Assembly: GCA_021613375.1 (NCBI GenBank)
Contig: CM038705.1
Span: forward strand, 9,323,095-9,387,094
Source of the DNA: Megaleporinus macrocephalus
Lineage: Eukaryota; Chordata; Actinopteri; Characiformes; Anostomidae
DNA: 64,000 nt
Direction of reading: 5' to 3'
In this document: positions 48,401 through 58,150 of the stretch, piece after piece
Position numbering within the stretch: the stretch's first letter is position 1
Layout of the letters: each line of letters opens with the position of its first letter
Notes under the pieces: model-generated
The model's database searches: none
What the model was told of the DNA's origin: nothing
What the model saw: the letters and a program-made list of their open reading frames with translations, nothing else
Position numbers and translations under genes: made by a program

Positions 48401-50742
48401 TGCAATAATATTCTTCTTCGAGCAAGCAGTGTTGTAAAAGCAATGATTGGGTGTCTGCTTATCCTATTACTGTCAGTGACACCAAATATGGCTGGTGCTG
48501 GGTTAGGATGGAGATTAATGTTGAGTGCCTCCGACAGAATTTTAAAAATTATAGACCAATAAGTTGCCAAAGCAGGACATGACCAAAACATATGAGTCAG
48601 ATTGGCAGGTGCACTATGACATGTGTCGCAGTGTGCATGTGAATTAGGATATATTTTGGCTAATCTTTCCTTGGATAAATGAGCCTGATGTAGAATTTTG
48701 AATTGTATTTATGTTTAGTTTTGCACAGGTACTATTGTTCACTCTTTTTAGAGCAGAGTTTCAAGTGTCCTCTTCCATGTCCATGTCGTTGTGGGTTGTG
48801 TTTTTAAGAGAAGCTATACATTCAGTTATCCTCAAAATTAACCTTTTTGATTTAGGAGGGATTTCTAACATTTGAAATAGGTCTGTGTGACGGAGCCCAA
48901 ACTTATGCGACAAGTCATCAAAACCTGCAAACACTGAGTTTATGTACATATCCCTAAATTTAGAGACACCTTGTCTGCTCCAGAGAGAGAATGCAGAGTC
49001 AAATTTAGCTGGGGGAAAAAGATGATTGTTGCTTATAGGACTTATATGAAGAAAACACCTAAATCCAAAATGCTCCCTAAATTGACTGCATATTTTTAAG
49101 GTATTAATAACGACTGGATTGTTAGTGAAATTTGAGGTGGAAAGGGGAAGACTAGAGGTGGTGACTGCTATAAGAGAGGGTGAAATACAAGATGGGCAAG
49201 TGTGAGCTTGACTTGATTGGCCGACCGCTGGCGAAGGTTGCGGCTCTGCAGGTGGAGTGTGAACATGACGATCGACAGTACGACTGGAGCGGAGAAGGCG
49301 TGGCCCTCCAGCACGTGCAGCAGATCGAGAGAAGAGCTCGCCGTTACAGCGCGGTTAGTGACACAGCCAGCTGTTAGGAGGGAAGCCGGTGAGAACGCTC
49401 ACCCTTGCCCAAAGTGGAGTGCCCTGTCTTGTTTAAAGCAGCAAGTTCGAGCGCTAAGCTTCCTAAGCATGTTTTAACCTATTTTTATTATACTTATTAG
49501 AGGTGTTTCTCCAATTATTCTAGTTTTGATTTGTAATTGTTTTACTAGTTCTACTTCTGTCAGTAAGCCTAACACAGATTAATTTGTGTATTTATTTATG
49601 CTTGTGTAGGGGTGATTTAGATGTTTATTCGCCATTTAATTTGTTGTGTGTAGATTATTAGAGATGTGTTGAGTGTGGTAGCACAGTGTGGTGTAAAGTA
49701 GTATGAGCTTTTATTGGGAAGTAAGAACTGTATATTTTGCTTTCTTCGGATTTGTGGTTTTATTTTAGAGAAAGTTATTTTATCTAGTGAGAATTGTGAC
49801 TGCACCCCCCTTTTTCTTTTATTATCTGCAGTCTTTGGAACCTGGCATGCTTGAGGGCCTACATTGTGGAGCTGTACTTGAAAAGACTGCCCTTCTTGCA
49901 TCCTATATGGACTGAGGCCTTGGGACCTTTTGGAGCATGTTGTTTTAAGTTTCTTTTTAATTTCTGTTGTTGTGAATAAATTCAATGATTGAAAGCTCCT
50001 GACTCAGTGCATTACTAGTGATTTAGCTGCATCCCCTAGGTATTTTGGGTTTCAAATTATATACACTGGGAGTTTATACACTGCTGGTGTGACATATTCT
50101 CCTCCTCTATGAATTCCACATATTGATGGTAATGACTTGAGCATGATGGACACACTAGGTTATAGGCTTATTTTATTGATATTCTGACATCTTTTTTGCT
50201 CAAGCAAAATTAGAGCAACGTGAATTCTAACAATTCAGGGATAAATCAAATCCTGAAGAATAAAGTTTCTGATTCATATTAACCCTAAACTTTTACTGCA
50301 TAGTATTACTATTGCTATTATTTTTACTAAGAGCCCATTAGTATGTATGTCACACAATAAACACGCTGAAACTTAAGAGGAAGCAAAAAGAAATATTTTT
50401 GGGTGAATAAACTTAACACTGATTATATTATGTCAACAGACAATAGGAACTGATTAATGAGAAAGTTATAAATACATAATAATAAATGAGAAATGTTTAC
50501 TCAAATGTGTTGGTTAAGCTACATTCAGAAACAAAAGCTTACCCTCTACTGCTGGTTGGCGCTAAGGAGAAAGTGAACACAATTCACATATTAAACATAA
50601 AGAGAAAGGCTTTAAGTAGCCGCAGCAACCATAGTAATAATAAAAGTACTAAAAGAGACGAAAATGTTTCCTTTAGCAGACTCACCATTAACAACACAGG
50701 GCAGACAGACAAGCTCAGCAGGAGAAAAGTAAGAAATTCCAT
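20321..50742 (-). CDS. Meprin-like astacin/MAM/MATH protein, 14 coding exons, predicted inactive protease
   Basis: Joining 14 exons gives 1926 nt, 641 residues plus stop, with every intron phase consistent and no frameshift. Domains: signal peptide 1-19, short propeptide to about residue 43, astacin domain about 44-236, MAM about 246-410, MATH about 414-557, linker 558-590, Thr stalk 591-610, hydrophobic tail 624-641. Meprins are secreted or membrane-bound zinc endopeptidases of gut and kidney brush border; the domain order here is theirs, but no EGF module was found. The three zinc His (133, 137, 143) are kept. The catalytic Glu is Gln134 and the Met-turn Tyr is Ser192, so proteolysis is not expected. 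The gap-free frame argues against simple decay. Exons 4-10 are secure by homology; exons 12-14 rest on phase and composition. Assignment to the alpha or beta type was not attempted. Confidence 0.9.
20590..22420. repeat. Degenerate ACTCACTAACT tandem array with a 92-bp satellite
   Basis: From 20.6 kb the sequence is built of short variants of CTCACTAACTAA. At about 21850-22400 these are organised into six copies of a 92-bp unit: GTCACTTCTT recurs at 21877, 21969, 22061, 22153, 22245 and 22337. It lies in intron 13 of the meprin-like gene. A non-repeat interval occupies about 21070-21600. Confidence 0.93.
23664..23745 (-). CDS. Meprin-like gene, exon 13 (Thr-only stalk)
   Basis: 82 nt of ACT/ACA repeats encode SPTTTAA followed by 15 consecutive Thr, a likely O-glycosylated stalk. 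In-frame use needs the acceptor CTAGAG; the better-looking CTAG two bases upstream shifts to a Leu/Gln-rich frame. Donor GTACAC. The exon is essentially a coding trinucleotide microsatellite. Confidence 0.55.
24271..24353. repeat. Perfect 39-bp inverted repeat with 5-nt loop
   Basis: 24271-24309 and 24315-24353 are exact reverse complements around TCTCA. It directly adjoins the (TA)n tract. In intron 12. Confidence 0.97.
24352..24431. repeat. (TA)n microsatellite
   Basis: About 40 TA units next to the hairpin. Confidence 0.97.
24632..24712 (-). CDS. Meprin-like gene, exon 12 (post-MATH linker)
   Basis: 81 nt continue the frame as [20 protein letters not shown] and on; D-I-S after MATH is the family pattern. 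No EGF-like cysteine pattern follows. Acceptor GGTCAG after a T-rich tract, donor GTGCTC (moderate). Confidence 0.7.
24881..25051 (-). CDS. Meprin-like gene, exon 11 (end of MATH domain)
   Basis: 171 nt encode a segment ending [16 protein letters not shown], matching the end of meprin MATH (F-x-KxDD-x-ILL). The middle is more diverged than usual for the family. Acceptor TCTTTCAG, donor GTTGGC. Confidence 0.88.
26148..26564 (-). CDS. Meprin-like gene, exon 10 (end of MAM, first part of MATH)
   Basis: 417 nt encode the MAM end ([16 protein letters not shown]) and then the MATH/TRAF-like domain ([39 protein letters not shown]). This is the meprin arrangement. Acceptor TTTTTTTTCAG, donor GTGAGC. 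Confidence 0.96.
27074..27956. mobile_element. Foldback hAT-like element interrupted by a second element
   Basis: The ends ACAGTGGCCGAG and CTCGGCCACCGT are inverted, and the two arms stay complementary for about 230 bp each, so the element is almost all inverted repeat with a loop of about 25 bp. The 8-bp flanks AGTTAAGT (27066-27073) and AGCTAAGT (27957-27964) differ by one base and fit a hAT target duplication. The right flank begins four bases past exon 9. Confidence 0.85.
27293..27675. mobile_element. hAT-like element nested in the foldback element
   Basis: Ends TAGTGATGGG and CCATCACTA, with 8-bp flanks GCGTTTAA (27285-27292) and GCGTCTAA (27676-27683). Removing it restores the left arm of the host element, which proves nesting. 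383 bp, non-autonomous. Confidence 0.8.
27968..28192 (-). CDS. Meprin-like gene, exon 9 (MAM domain)
   Basis: 225 nt encode the MAM core, with [20 protein letters not shown] and [19 protein letters not shown]. Donor GTGACT. Three intron bases after the exon end comes the target duplication of a foldback transposon, so the normal intron sequence past +11 is transposon-derived. Confidence 0.95.
28560..28870. repeat. Interspersed element with internal inverted repeat
   Basis: TGTGTTGTGCTGGTACAAGT at about 28664 is matched, in reverse complement, at 28783-28809. Part of a dispersed fish repeat with CAGCAGCACTGCTGTGTCTG type blocks. In intron 8. Confidence 0.5.
29321..29403. repeat. Short hairpin element (MITE-like)
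   Basis: GAATTCCCCCGTTCCACCT (29321-29339) pairs with 29386-29403, with one unpaired C, around a 46-nt loop. It may be the ends of a small transposon or a remnant. Confidence 0.5.
29598..34900. repeat. 85-bp minisatellite, about 62 copies, with higher-order structure
   Basis: GGTTATATGTAATGG recurs every 85 bp (29671, 29756, 29841 and onward). Two main unit types differ at GTGTATGTTAG versus GTACACCTTAG. A 10-bp deletion sits near 32640, and an inverted insert near 33510. Private variants recur 1445 bp (17 units) apart. It fills much of intron 8 of the meprin-like gene. Confidence 0.98.
33515..33546. repeat. 32-bp perfect palindrome inside the satellite
   Basis: CCATAACTAAGGTGT joined to its own reverse complement, one more pair on each side. 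A short inverted piece of a satellite unit joins two normal units. Confidence 0.95.
34900..37500. other. Intron 8 sequence, unassigned
   Basis: 35.6-36.75 kb carries open frames on both strands over the same bases (plus 36263-36718; minus 36067-36672). Neither resembles a known protein to me. It is probably an old repeat with few stops. Confidence 0.3.
37504..37653 (-). CDS. Meprin-like gene, exon 8 (start of MAM domain)
   Basis: 150 nt encode a segment with [12 protein letters not shown], then W-K-M-V and [10 protein letters not shown], the typical start of a MAM domain (C-x-F-E/D...C). Phases 1 and 1. Acceptor with long T tract, donor GTGAGG. Confidence 0.93.
37739..37858. repeat. 38-39-bp minisatellite, left array (about 3 units)
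   Basis: Units of GTCTGATCTCTAAAAATCAC type, the same as in 39731-40055, ending in the same terminal variant AAACTCACTGTATTTTCAC. Confidence 0.9.
37859..39730 (-). mobile_element. CR1/L2-like LINE, endonuclease and RT parts, 3' end missing
   Basis: Endonuclease frame 39170-38772 contains [10 protein letters not shown] and [14 protein letters not shown] frames 38568-37859 contain [39 protein letters not shown] and the catalytic FADDT. Parts between the frames are lost. The copy stops abruptly at 37859, right after the RLRKFGMP block, so it lacks its 3' end, the reverse of ordinary LINE truncation. Inactive. Confidence 0.88.
39731..40055. repeat. 38-39-bp minisatellite, right array (about 8 units)
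   Basis: GTACAGCAGT recurs at 39741, 39779, 39818 and onward. It abuts the 5' end of the LINE. In intron 7. Confidence 0.93.
40336..40695 (-). mobile_element. Solo LTR with perfect 5-bp target duplication
   Basis: 360 bp reading TGTCACGCCC...CGTTACA on the minus strand, flanked by GCACC at 40331-40335 and 40696-40700. Contains a TATATATA box. Length, TG..CA ends and 5-bp duplication fit a Ty3/gypsy LTR left by recombination. Confidence 0.92.
41446..41930 (+). mobile_element. Second Tc1-like transposase relic
   Basis: Fragments [20 protein letters not shown] (first catalytic Asp of the VFSDESR block changed to Asn), [10 protein letters not shown] and [10 protein letters not shown], with shifts. 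A different Tc1 lineage from the copy at 9.6 kb. In intron 7. Confidence 0.75.
42470..42688 (-). CDS. Meprin-like gene, exon 7 (end of astacin domain, altered Met-turn)
   Basis: 219 nt encode the C-terminal half of the protease, with [11 protein letters not shown] at the Met-turn and [13 protein letters not shown] near the end. Family consensus SxMHY carries a Tyr that contacts zinc and stabilises the transition state; here it is Ser192. Ends LYKC then phase 1 at GTATGT. Confidence 0.95.
42812..42987 (-). CDS. Meprin-like gene, exon 6 (zinc-binding motif, catalytic Glu lost)
   Basis: 176 nt encode the zinc-site helix [19 protein letters not shown] (residues 133-151). Family consensus is HExxHxxGxxHExxRxDRD; here the general-base Glu is Gln (CAG codon at 42900-42902, one base from GAG). 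All three His, the Gly turn and the salt-bridge Glu144 are present. GCW of the family is GCC (extra Cys107). The donor GTCATT is weak. Confidence 0.95.
43680..45460 (-). mobile_element. L1-like LINE, 5' ORF2 segment
   Basis: Minus-strand frames encode the endonuclease start ([15 protein letters not shown], 45145-44852), the linker block [13 protein letters not shown] and [16 protein letters not shown] (44628-44308), and the first RT motif [13 protein letters not shown] near 43750. Heavily broken. Lies in intron 5. Confidence 0.8.
45650..46722 (+). mobile_element. L1-like LINE, 3' ORF2 segment with poly(A) tail
   Basis: Plus-strand frames encode the ORF2 C-terminal part (NLCSLG...SCPTLAIFW region broken; then [20 protein letters not shown] and [13 protein letters not shown]), followed by AATAAA and about 22 A. 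Its orientation is opposite to the adjacent 5' segment. Confidence 0.8.
47120..47237 (-). CDS. Meprin-like gene, exon 5 (astacin domain)
   Basis: 118 nt encode a segment containing [15 protein letters not shown] and DDYISVES, the conserved helix and first disulfide Cys (C85) of astacin proteases. Acceptor TTTCAG, donor GTACGG; the exon ends in phase 2. Confidence 0.95.
47322..47409 (-). CDS. Meprin-like gene, exon 4 (start of astacin domain)
   Basis: 88 nt encode a segment with R-S-A-I-L-G-D then [15 protein letters not shown], the conserved N-terminal strand of the mature astacin domain. The expected activation cleavage is after Arg43. Donor GTAAG, acceptor TTAG. Confidence 0.93.
47513..47544 (-). 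CDS. Meprin-like gene, exon 3 (propeptide, Asp switch)
   Basis: 32 nt encode [11 protein letters not shown], matching the FxGD-type propeptide segment whose Asp caps the zinc in astacin zymogens. The Asp is kept, but the Phe position is Arg. Flanked by a CTGTGTCAG acceptor and a GTGAGT donor. The copy A counterpart reads LNLQEGDIME. Confidence 0.85.
47880..49160 (-). mobile_element. L1-like LINE 3' fragment
   Basis: Frames 48949-48761 and 48591-48232 encode the C-terminal ORF2 region with [19 protein letters not shown] and [10 protein letters not shown]. It lies in intron 2 of the meprin-like gene, antiparallel to none of its exons. Inactive. Confidence 0.8.
49170..50100. other. GC-richer segment with AATAAA, possible LTR
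   Basis: From about 49200 to 50093 the sequence starts TGTGAG, carries AATAAA near 49975 and ends TGTGACA. That could be a solo LTR, but no target duplication was found. Small frames here are not convincing. Confidence 0.25.
50543..50561 (-). CDS. Meprin-like gene, exon 2 (19-nt microexon)
   Basis: A pyrimidine-rich CTTAG acceptor and a GTAAGC donor enclose 19 nt encoding RQPAVE plus one base. The same microexon is present in copy A (19 nt) and copy C (13 nt), always ending in phase 1, which supports it as a real exon of the propeptide. Confidence 0.8.
50686..50742 (-). CDS. Meprin-like gene, exon 1 (signal peptide)
   Basis: Encodes [19 protein letters not shown], a short hydrophobic signal sequence, and ends in phase 0 at a GTGAGT donor. 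A CAG acceptor lies 5 nt before the ATG, so a noncoding first exon upstream is likely. Copies A and C have the same exon with two consecutive ATGs; here the first is GTG, so the second Met is the start. Confidence 0.85.
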
Positions 50743-51019
50743 CACCACTGAAAATAACAGTCAAAAGATTTTTCATCAGCCTACAAACAGTTTAAATAAA
50801 ATGTAATAAATTTCAGCAAACATATTCTGGGATTTGATCTTAAAATAATTTAAAATTAACAGCAGTTTTTACTTTCACATCATAACTATATATGCCCTGT
50901 GTTTAAAAATAAGACAGGCAGGATTAATTTGACACCATCAACAAAAAGAGCGAACAGCCACAAACCTGATCAGCTGAGTTTCTCAGAGTGTAGAACATGA
51001 ATCTGCTCTCCTTCTGAAC

Positions 51020-51035
51020 TTATATACTCTTATCT
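51020..51035 (-). promoter_or_regulatory. TATA box and GATA-type site of the meprin-like gene
   Basis: On the minus strand AGATAAGA (51028-51035) is followed directly by TATATAA (51020-51026), about 280 bp upstream of the start codon. A possible noncoding first exon ends at a GTTTGT donor (exon edge 50966). The same pair is present upstream of copy A. GATA factors are common gut and kidney regulators, but use here is inference. Confidence 0.5.
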
Positions 51036-51099
51036 CACACCCACATAACCAGAGCACGGTCAGCATGGTTTACTTCAATTCTATGACTATGATTTCCTC

Positions 51100-54000
51100 A
51101 TAGCAGATGTTTCTTTAAAACTGGTTCCTTCTTCATTATGCAGAAATGTTCTCTATGGTCAGGCTAGTCTACAGTAGGTGAAAGTTTTAGAAACAGAACA
51201 ACAGATAAAGGGAAAGCCCCCTTTAATGGTCCTAAGCCAGTCCTCAGTGATAACACTAAAACAAATAATCTTTTTTCTTCCTCTTCTTATTGTTATATAT
51301 ACAATTAAATTTTAAAGTACCAAAATACACCTGTAATCATAGTAAACATTTTTGACTATACAAATACAAGTCACATCCAAATATCTACCATTTTCTTATT
51401 GTGCTTCTCAGCTGTGGGTTACATGGCAGTCAAGCTCAACTTATTACATAACTAACACATTTAAAACTTAGTCTCTTTAAACCAGTCTTTTGCTCAATTA
51501 TATCAGTCATCTTGTAATTATCCATGTAATAAGATACATGTTAAATTAACACTTTCAGCTGTTACTGCATCATATCCAGAACAGAATACAGTTAAACTCA
51601 ACTTGAATTTATTCTGTGCAAATGTATTGATATCCTTCTCTCCTTCTCAAGCAATTACTCTTTTCTCACTGCAGGCATGACTGGTTAAAACATCTAAAAC
51701 AGCTAATATGAATAATCTATTTATTGAAACTATTTAGTTTATTCTATTTTAAAAAATACAAATACCTTTATTTAACACTGCACTCTTCTCCTTTATTAAT
51801 TCTGTGTTTTTAGTCTTTAATTGCTTAAGAGTTATGTAGGAAGATTTGAAGTGGGAGAAGATTTTCTGGTGATATGCTGATTCCTATTGTTTGGAGTATG
51901 AATTTACAGATTTCATCATCTTACACACTGTTTTACATACAATGAGCACATGTATGTTTACATCTGTAAATCTGGCTAGTGACAGACTGAAAGCTATAAG
52001 GCAAGGCAAGTCTATTCACATACCAATTTTTAAACTCACTCAACATGCTTTACAAATGAGCACATACAAAAATAATTAATATTAGTATTAAAAAGATGTA
52101 TGAGAATTGAAATTAAACATGACTGAAAGATGTATTTATTTATATTGTGTGCATGTATATACTTTAAAGAAAGAATATTTAAATGTAAAAAAAGAATGCT
52201 CAAACAGGAATGTTTTCAGCCTGGATTTAACTGGGGTTCGTCTTATGCTATCTGTCCAAGACAACTCAGTCAGTTTTTAATATGGAGATACCCGAAAGTA
52301 AGCCAATGCTTTTATCCACTTTATTAAGTTAGTTTTAGCTTGCTAGGTTACTTAGGCTGAAAGGGGGGCATCAATTTTAGGGTAGCAATACTGATAAAAT
52401 ATAGATATAAGAAATACTTTGTACATTGTATATTGTGGTCCTACAGAAGAAGAACTTAATTAGAAGGAAAACGTCACTAACTAAAACTTTTTTACTTGAT
52501 GTTTTCAGCATGTCAAACCTGTATGTCAACACAGTATTGTCTACATTTCTGTTAACATTTTTCACTGTCATGACTGCATTTTAATGAAGCATGTATTTCT
52601 GAAGCACTGCACAGTGGAAGGCAACAAGGCTGCATATTAATTACACGTTGGATTGTATCTTTAGTTTACTTCGACCATAGTGCAAATGATAATTCAATAA
52701 TCGCTGGATATTGGTGGGGACACGTCAAGTCCATCAATGCTAATTGTACGCCCTTGTTATATTGCCTTTTTGTCTTAAGAACTTTAATTAAAACCTTTTT
52801 AAACTATTTTTGCAAAAACCTTTCCGAGGTGCTTTATTATTAAATATCATGCTTCCATTTTTTTGTGTTTGCCGGAAGCACTATGAACTGCCTAACCTTA
52901 CTTTGCCTTTAGGCTAAAATCTAATTTGATTGCTTTCAAAACAGTCACAATGTGTCAACACTACAGATTTGACTCATCTGAACAAATTGGCTTGGGTAGA
53001 TAATAGAATGACAGTGAATAATGAATATAATTTGTAGAATGCTTTAAAAAATATTTAATGTTCCTGTTTTTTAATACCAAAATATAAATACATTATAAAA
53101 AATTGTGACTATTGGACAAATAGAAGTGCTCCAAAAAAGCTTGGAAAACAATCTGGTTCCATTGATGGCTATGTTTGTGTTGTAGACATGGCGATCCTGG
53201 TGCCATTCACCCTCACAGTAAAGAAAGCTGACTGTTTTTCTACATTGCTTCACATGAAACCACTTAACAGTTCTGTATACATCTTAGAGACTTAATTCTT
53301 CTTCTTTAATTCTATTAATCTTTTTTACATCTGTTGGCCTACCTCAGGGTTATTTAATTAGAAGTCAGTAAGGTCCAAATAGAGGAGATTTCCTCAGGCC
53401 AAGGTCTGGACCATCATAACTTCTAACTTGTGTTATGATTCAGTGGCGTATACTGTTTACTGAAGTAGTCTAGTATCAGCATCTTATGTCAACAACTGAA
53501 AGACCAACACATCACACATTCCGTTCAATATATTTCAGTACATCTACTGTTTAAATGCTGAACTGAATTAATTATTTATAAAACTTCAAATAAATGTTTT
53601 TTTTCCCTCACTTGAAGTAAACACAAGGGCTGAATTAAAAAAAAACAGAATGCTTTTATAAAAGAAGTGAGAAAAAGTAAATTAAATATGCGTTCTCTTG
53701 TTAACTAGATTTAACATCTTAACAGTTTATTTCCTTGTTGTATTCTTCTCTCAGACATTCTCTTGTTCAGTGAGCAAAGTGAGTTCTTGGTTGTCCGGCC
53801 AGGACTAGGCTGAAATGGTGTCAGTGCCACTCTTACACACACAAGAGATATACGTGGCTATTGTTAATTCGCCACGGTCTCAGAACATAAGAGACATGTT
53901 GGTTTGGAGTTGCATGTGGGAAGAATAAACATACGTCTCTGTCTATTCCTGGTTAAAAGTCGAGTTTCCTCTTTTTAGCACGCAGTCTGAATGTGCCTTT

Positions 54001-55080
54001 CTCCGACTGCTGCTTCCCGCTTCGCTGCATGCCCGAATCTGCATAGATCTGATTGGCTGAGGAGCGCCTCTAGTGATCTTACAGCACATTCCATTGCTCA
54101 GTGAGTTCATCAACTACTTGAATAAAGCAGCAATGAATGGATGACAAAAAAGAGAGCAACAATATGAATACTCACAAATTTAAGACTTGGAATCTCTAAG
54201 CCTTATTATTCTCTCACTTCTCTTCAAGCTTTTAAAGATAGTTATCCTGGCCTTCATAGATGGCTTTCAAATCTATGGTCATGATCCTTATGAACTCAAG
54301 GGCAACCTGTTAAAAACATGTCTATGTTTATTTTTAAATTAATTTTGTCTTTCAAAAACACAAGTTGGCCAGATATTTTTATTGAGTTACTACACTATTT
54401 AACTATTTCTACTGCTTAATTCATATCAGATTTACATACAATGTTTAAATAAAATGATATGGGCCCTTTAAGTAACCACATAGATAATAAACTCTTTTAT
54501 ATATAGAAGTGTCTGAGATGAAAAGAATCCAGGAATTAAAGCTACCAATCCAGTGCAGGCCATGGAATTTCTAGGTTTGATGCTTTGGATTTGGCTCACC
54601 ATCAATTCAATCCAAAAGAGTGCACTGCTTGAACCTCAGATACATCTAAAAAACCTGACATACAGCATCATAAGGTCACAATTGACATTTATTCACAAAT
54701 CTTGGTGTAAACCTATCACCCACCCTATTTGACAGTGGTGCTCTGCAGTAATACTTATACTAGAACAAAATAACTAAAACAACAGCCTGGACATAACCAT
54801 GTACAAAAATACATACATAATAGTAACTTCCAGCACGTAATTTAAAATTTAATTTCGATTCCATTTAATTTAAAGATCATTTCGAGAAAATACAATTGTC
54901 TGGCACAGCTTGCGAAGCTTTAGCAAGCACATACTCTTGCTACACTGTGCCTGGAGCGCTTCACTGCAGGAAACTTTAGCAAAACTCAATATGTTCAAGA
55001 ACTCAGTAACAGAAAGTGGCTCAGCCTCTAGCCATACTACAAGCATTTTACATCGCTGGAAAATAATAGTCATTGTGAGG
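51100..55080. other. Duplicated 5' flank of the main gene, no gene seen
   Basis: Colinear with the copy A flank: 52300-52985 with 11037-11960, 54105-54265 with 12890-13085, 54500-55080 with 15130-15360. The segment 53780-54100 contains AATAAA and an inverted CCAAT box, possibly an LTR; not established. Confidence 0.4.
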
Positions 55081-55084
55081 GAAC

Positions 55085-56780
55085 ACTTAAACTAGGGTTG
55101 CCAGCCATCTCTAATAAAGTAAACAAAGAAAATAATGTGACGTGTTTTTAACCGTACTAAAGAGAAATACTGCATATTAGACTTAAACAGGCCAGAAATG
55201 CTGCTGCTCTCAGCCTCTCTGTCTGTTCCAGCACCCAAACAGACAACGTGCGTGTGTAACAACCAACGAGAAGTTCTGTCAGGAATGACAACCTTCCTGC
55301 ACAGTCCGCCGACAAAAAGGTTATAAAAATACAGAAGGGAATGTGAAGATGATTAACAACGGCTGAAATGCGTGACAAAAAAATGTGTACAAGGCCATCT
55401 GGCTCAGTACAGTGCATGCCGGTTTTTTCTTTTGTCAGACTTGAGTCGGTGCCGCTGTCACTTCAGGATGACATACGACCTTAACATCTCGCGAGTGCGA
55501 GGCGGCTGCAGGTTTCACACACAGTCGCTGCAGTTACTATCCACTAACTGCGCGAGCCGAGAGACGGCTTGATGACGACAGAGCTGAATCCTCATTGGTT
55601 AGAAGCTCCGCGCGGACACCTCAGACGTTTGACTCTTTTTACTTCTTTTCTTTCTTTCTACTGTTTTTCTATTGCCTCTACTTCATCAGCCGTTACGAGC
55701 GCAAACACTACAACATCCGCTGTTGTTCACGTAGGCTGCAGATCCGGCGGATCACAACACGAACCGGGAGAAAACGGTTAGCATTTCGGCTAACTGTAAG
55801 AAGTATTAGTCCCCGCTTGGCTTCTTACCAAGGCTGGAACTCCACAGTAAATATTTGTCAATATGGAGGATAAAGAGATTTTCTGTCTCAGGCTGCGTTT
55901 AGTGGGTTTTACTCACCTCGTTTGTGTTTAATACTAGTTTCGCTCAGGAAAAAAAATCTTAACCGTTACAACTCCATGCCTCGCGCAGCAGCGTCATTAC
56001 CTCAGTCAGCTCATTGGCTGAAGAACTTTCTAGAACTTGCTACCAAAAAAAAAACCCAAAGAAAATAATTAAAAGCATTAAATGAACTGGAACATGAAAA
56101 TTAATGTATTTTCCTGCTGATTATTTTGTGTAGTGGTGTATATTTTTCAGTTTAAAATTTCTCTTTGTAAACATGTAAATCGACTATTTTCATGACTTTT
56201 TTAACAAGTAGGAGATTGTCATTTATAATGTAATTCTACTTTTTGTTCATTCTTGTTTTATTTGTTTCTGTAGCCTGGGTTACACTTGCATCCCATGGCA
56301 TTGCGATTTTATGCAATGTGACAACATTAGTACATTAGTACTGGAGGCTAAACTTCACAGAACCCATGTGTCTTAGCATCAAAGCTGAACTTTTTCTATA
56401 AGCAGATGAATCTGTTGATTGTGAGCGCATTTAAATATTTCTGAAAGTGATCTCAGTCAAATATTTTATTTAGATTTATTAACTTATTAATATAATAATA
56501 ATAATAATAATTAATATTATAATAATTAATAATTAAAATATTAAAATATTATTAATTAATTAATATTTAGAGGCAGTATAGTAAGATAATGCAAAAAGGA
56601 GAAAAGCCACCTGTTATTTGAATACAGTCGAGTAAAACACTATGATGTCTTGGCAAAGAAGATGACACGGGAAATACTACTACTAATAATAATTTAGTGA
56701 ACAGGGCAGCAGAGGGAAACCCGGCTCAGTGCTTCTGAATGACCGGGACAGCAGGAGGTCACCTCTTTACCATACAGCCG
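55085..56780. other. Second copy of the GC-richer promoter-like block
   Basis: Matches 15.36-16.62 kb through the same landmarks, including the ATTGGCTGA box and the block TGCTTCTGAATGACCGG near 56730, where similarity stops. Confidence 0.4.
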
Positions 56781-57564
56781 TACATGACGCTATGCTTCAA
56801 CCACCCTACAGCCCAGCACAGAATCTCCCATGGAACACATCAACACAACTTTTAGCTAACAATTATAGCTTATTCACAAAAAAAAAATATCTCTCCCACT
56901 GTGACTCCAGCACCACCACGAAGCTCCACATGTCTCGTGTAGCCACAGCCAGTAGCAGGTCGCTACAATGCAGAAGGAGATTTTGCTTTAGGAGAGAGAT
57001 AGATAAAAATCTCTCGGAGGAAATCCAAAGAAAATACAAAACTCCAACCACAGGACACTAGCCTCTACTTATGGAGGAGAAAATTTAAACATCGTCGCTG
57101 TCCAAAGAAAAACATGTATCTCTTTTTTTGTAGGTTTTTTTTGCATTATTTGAATGCTGCAGCTGCCCTTTACATAGTGTGAAAGTTTTATGATGATTGG
57201 ACCAATAGAACGGCTCCAAAATAACTGGTTCATTTGGCTTACGCTGAAAGTAAAGACTGGTTTGTCCGCTTCTGTATGGTTGCTATTTTGGAGACGCTTG
57301 TTTTTCTTCAGACAGCGATGGCATGTTTCCTTAATTAGTGTTGTCAGTTACTCCAAGCAAAGGTTAACAAGGGCGGAGTTAACAGAAAGCTAATGGCACA
57401 GGTAGGACTGAAATAGCAAGCAACTCTCTACAACTAGTCTTTCTGTGGTTCAAAGAAATGATGTCAATGAGACAAAGCATTTAAAAATAAAAAAAGCACA
57501 GAGACAAGACATTTGTATTTCAAAGATGTTTTAAGAGTTCTTTTCCTCACAACTTAGTAAACAT

Positions 57565-58150
57565 GGTACCAAGAGTTTTCTCCATCTCAGACACATTATT
57601 GTAGGACATTTGTAAATAAATATTTGTTGATTAGTGGCTCCATTCTTTTTAGATATAACAAAACAATACAATAAAACTGTTTTGTTAGAAGAATAAATAC
57701 AATAAAACCAAACTCTGATATATTTATTTGTTGTTATTACTTGTTCTTTTAAGGTTTTAGACAGAAATGTTTAGAAAATTCACTAGCAAAATAATAAAAA
57801 CATTAAAAAACATACAAAATTTCACATGTGGCATTTACTACATTATTGGAGAAAATGGTCACCAAGAGTTTTCTCCATCTCAGACACACCGTTGTAGGAC
57901 ATTTGTAAAAAAAAATTTGTTGATTGGTGGCTCCATTCTTTTTAGATATAACAAAACAATACAATAAAACTGTTTTGTTAGAAGAATAAAAACAATAAAA
58001 CCAAACTCTGATATATTTATTTGTTGTTATTCCTTGTTCTTTTAACGTTTTAGACAGAAATGTTTAGTCATTTCTCTAGCAAAATTATAAAAACATTAAA
58101 AAACATACAAAATTACACACGTGGCATTCACTATATTATTGGAGAAAAGA
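57565..58150. repeat. Two direct copies of a 293-bp unit
   Basis: GTTTTCTCCATCTCAGACAC occurs at 57575 and 57868, and the following 280 bases match with few changes. Confidence 0.9.

Noticed and set aside
53780..54000. Possible endogenous retroviral LTR
   Set aside because: Only an AATAAA and a TGT-like start were seen; no matching end or duplication.
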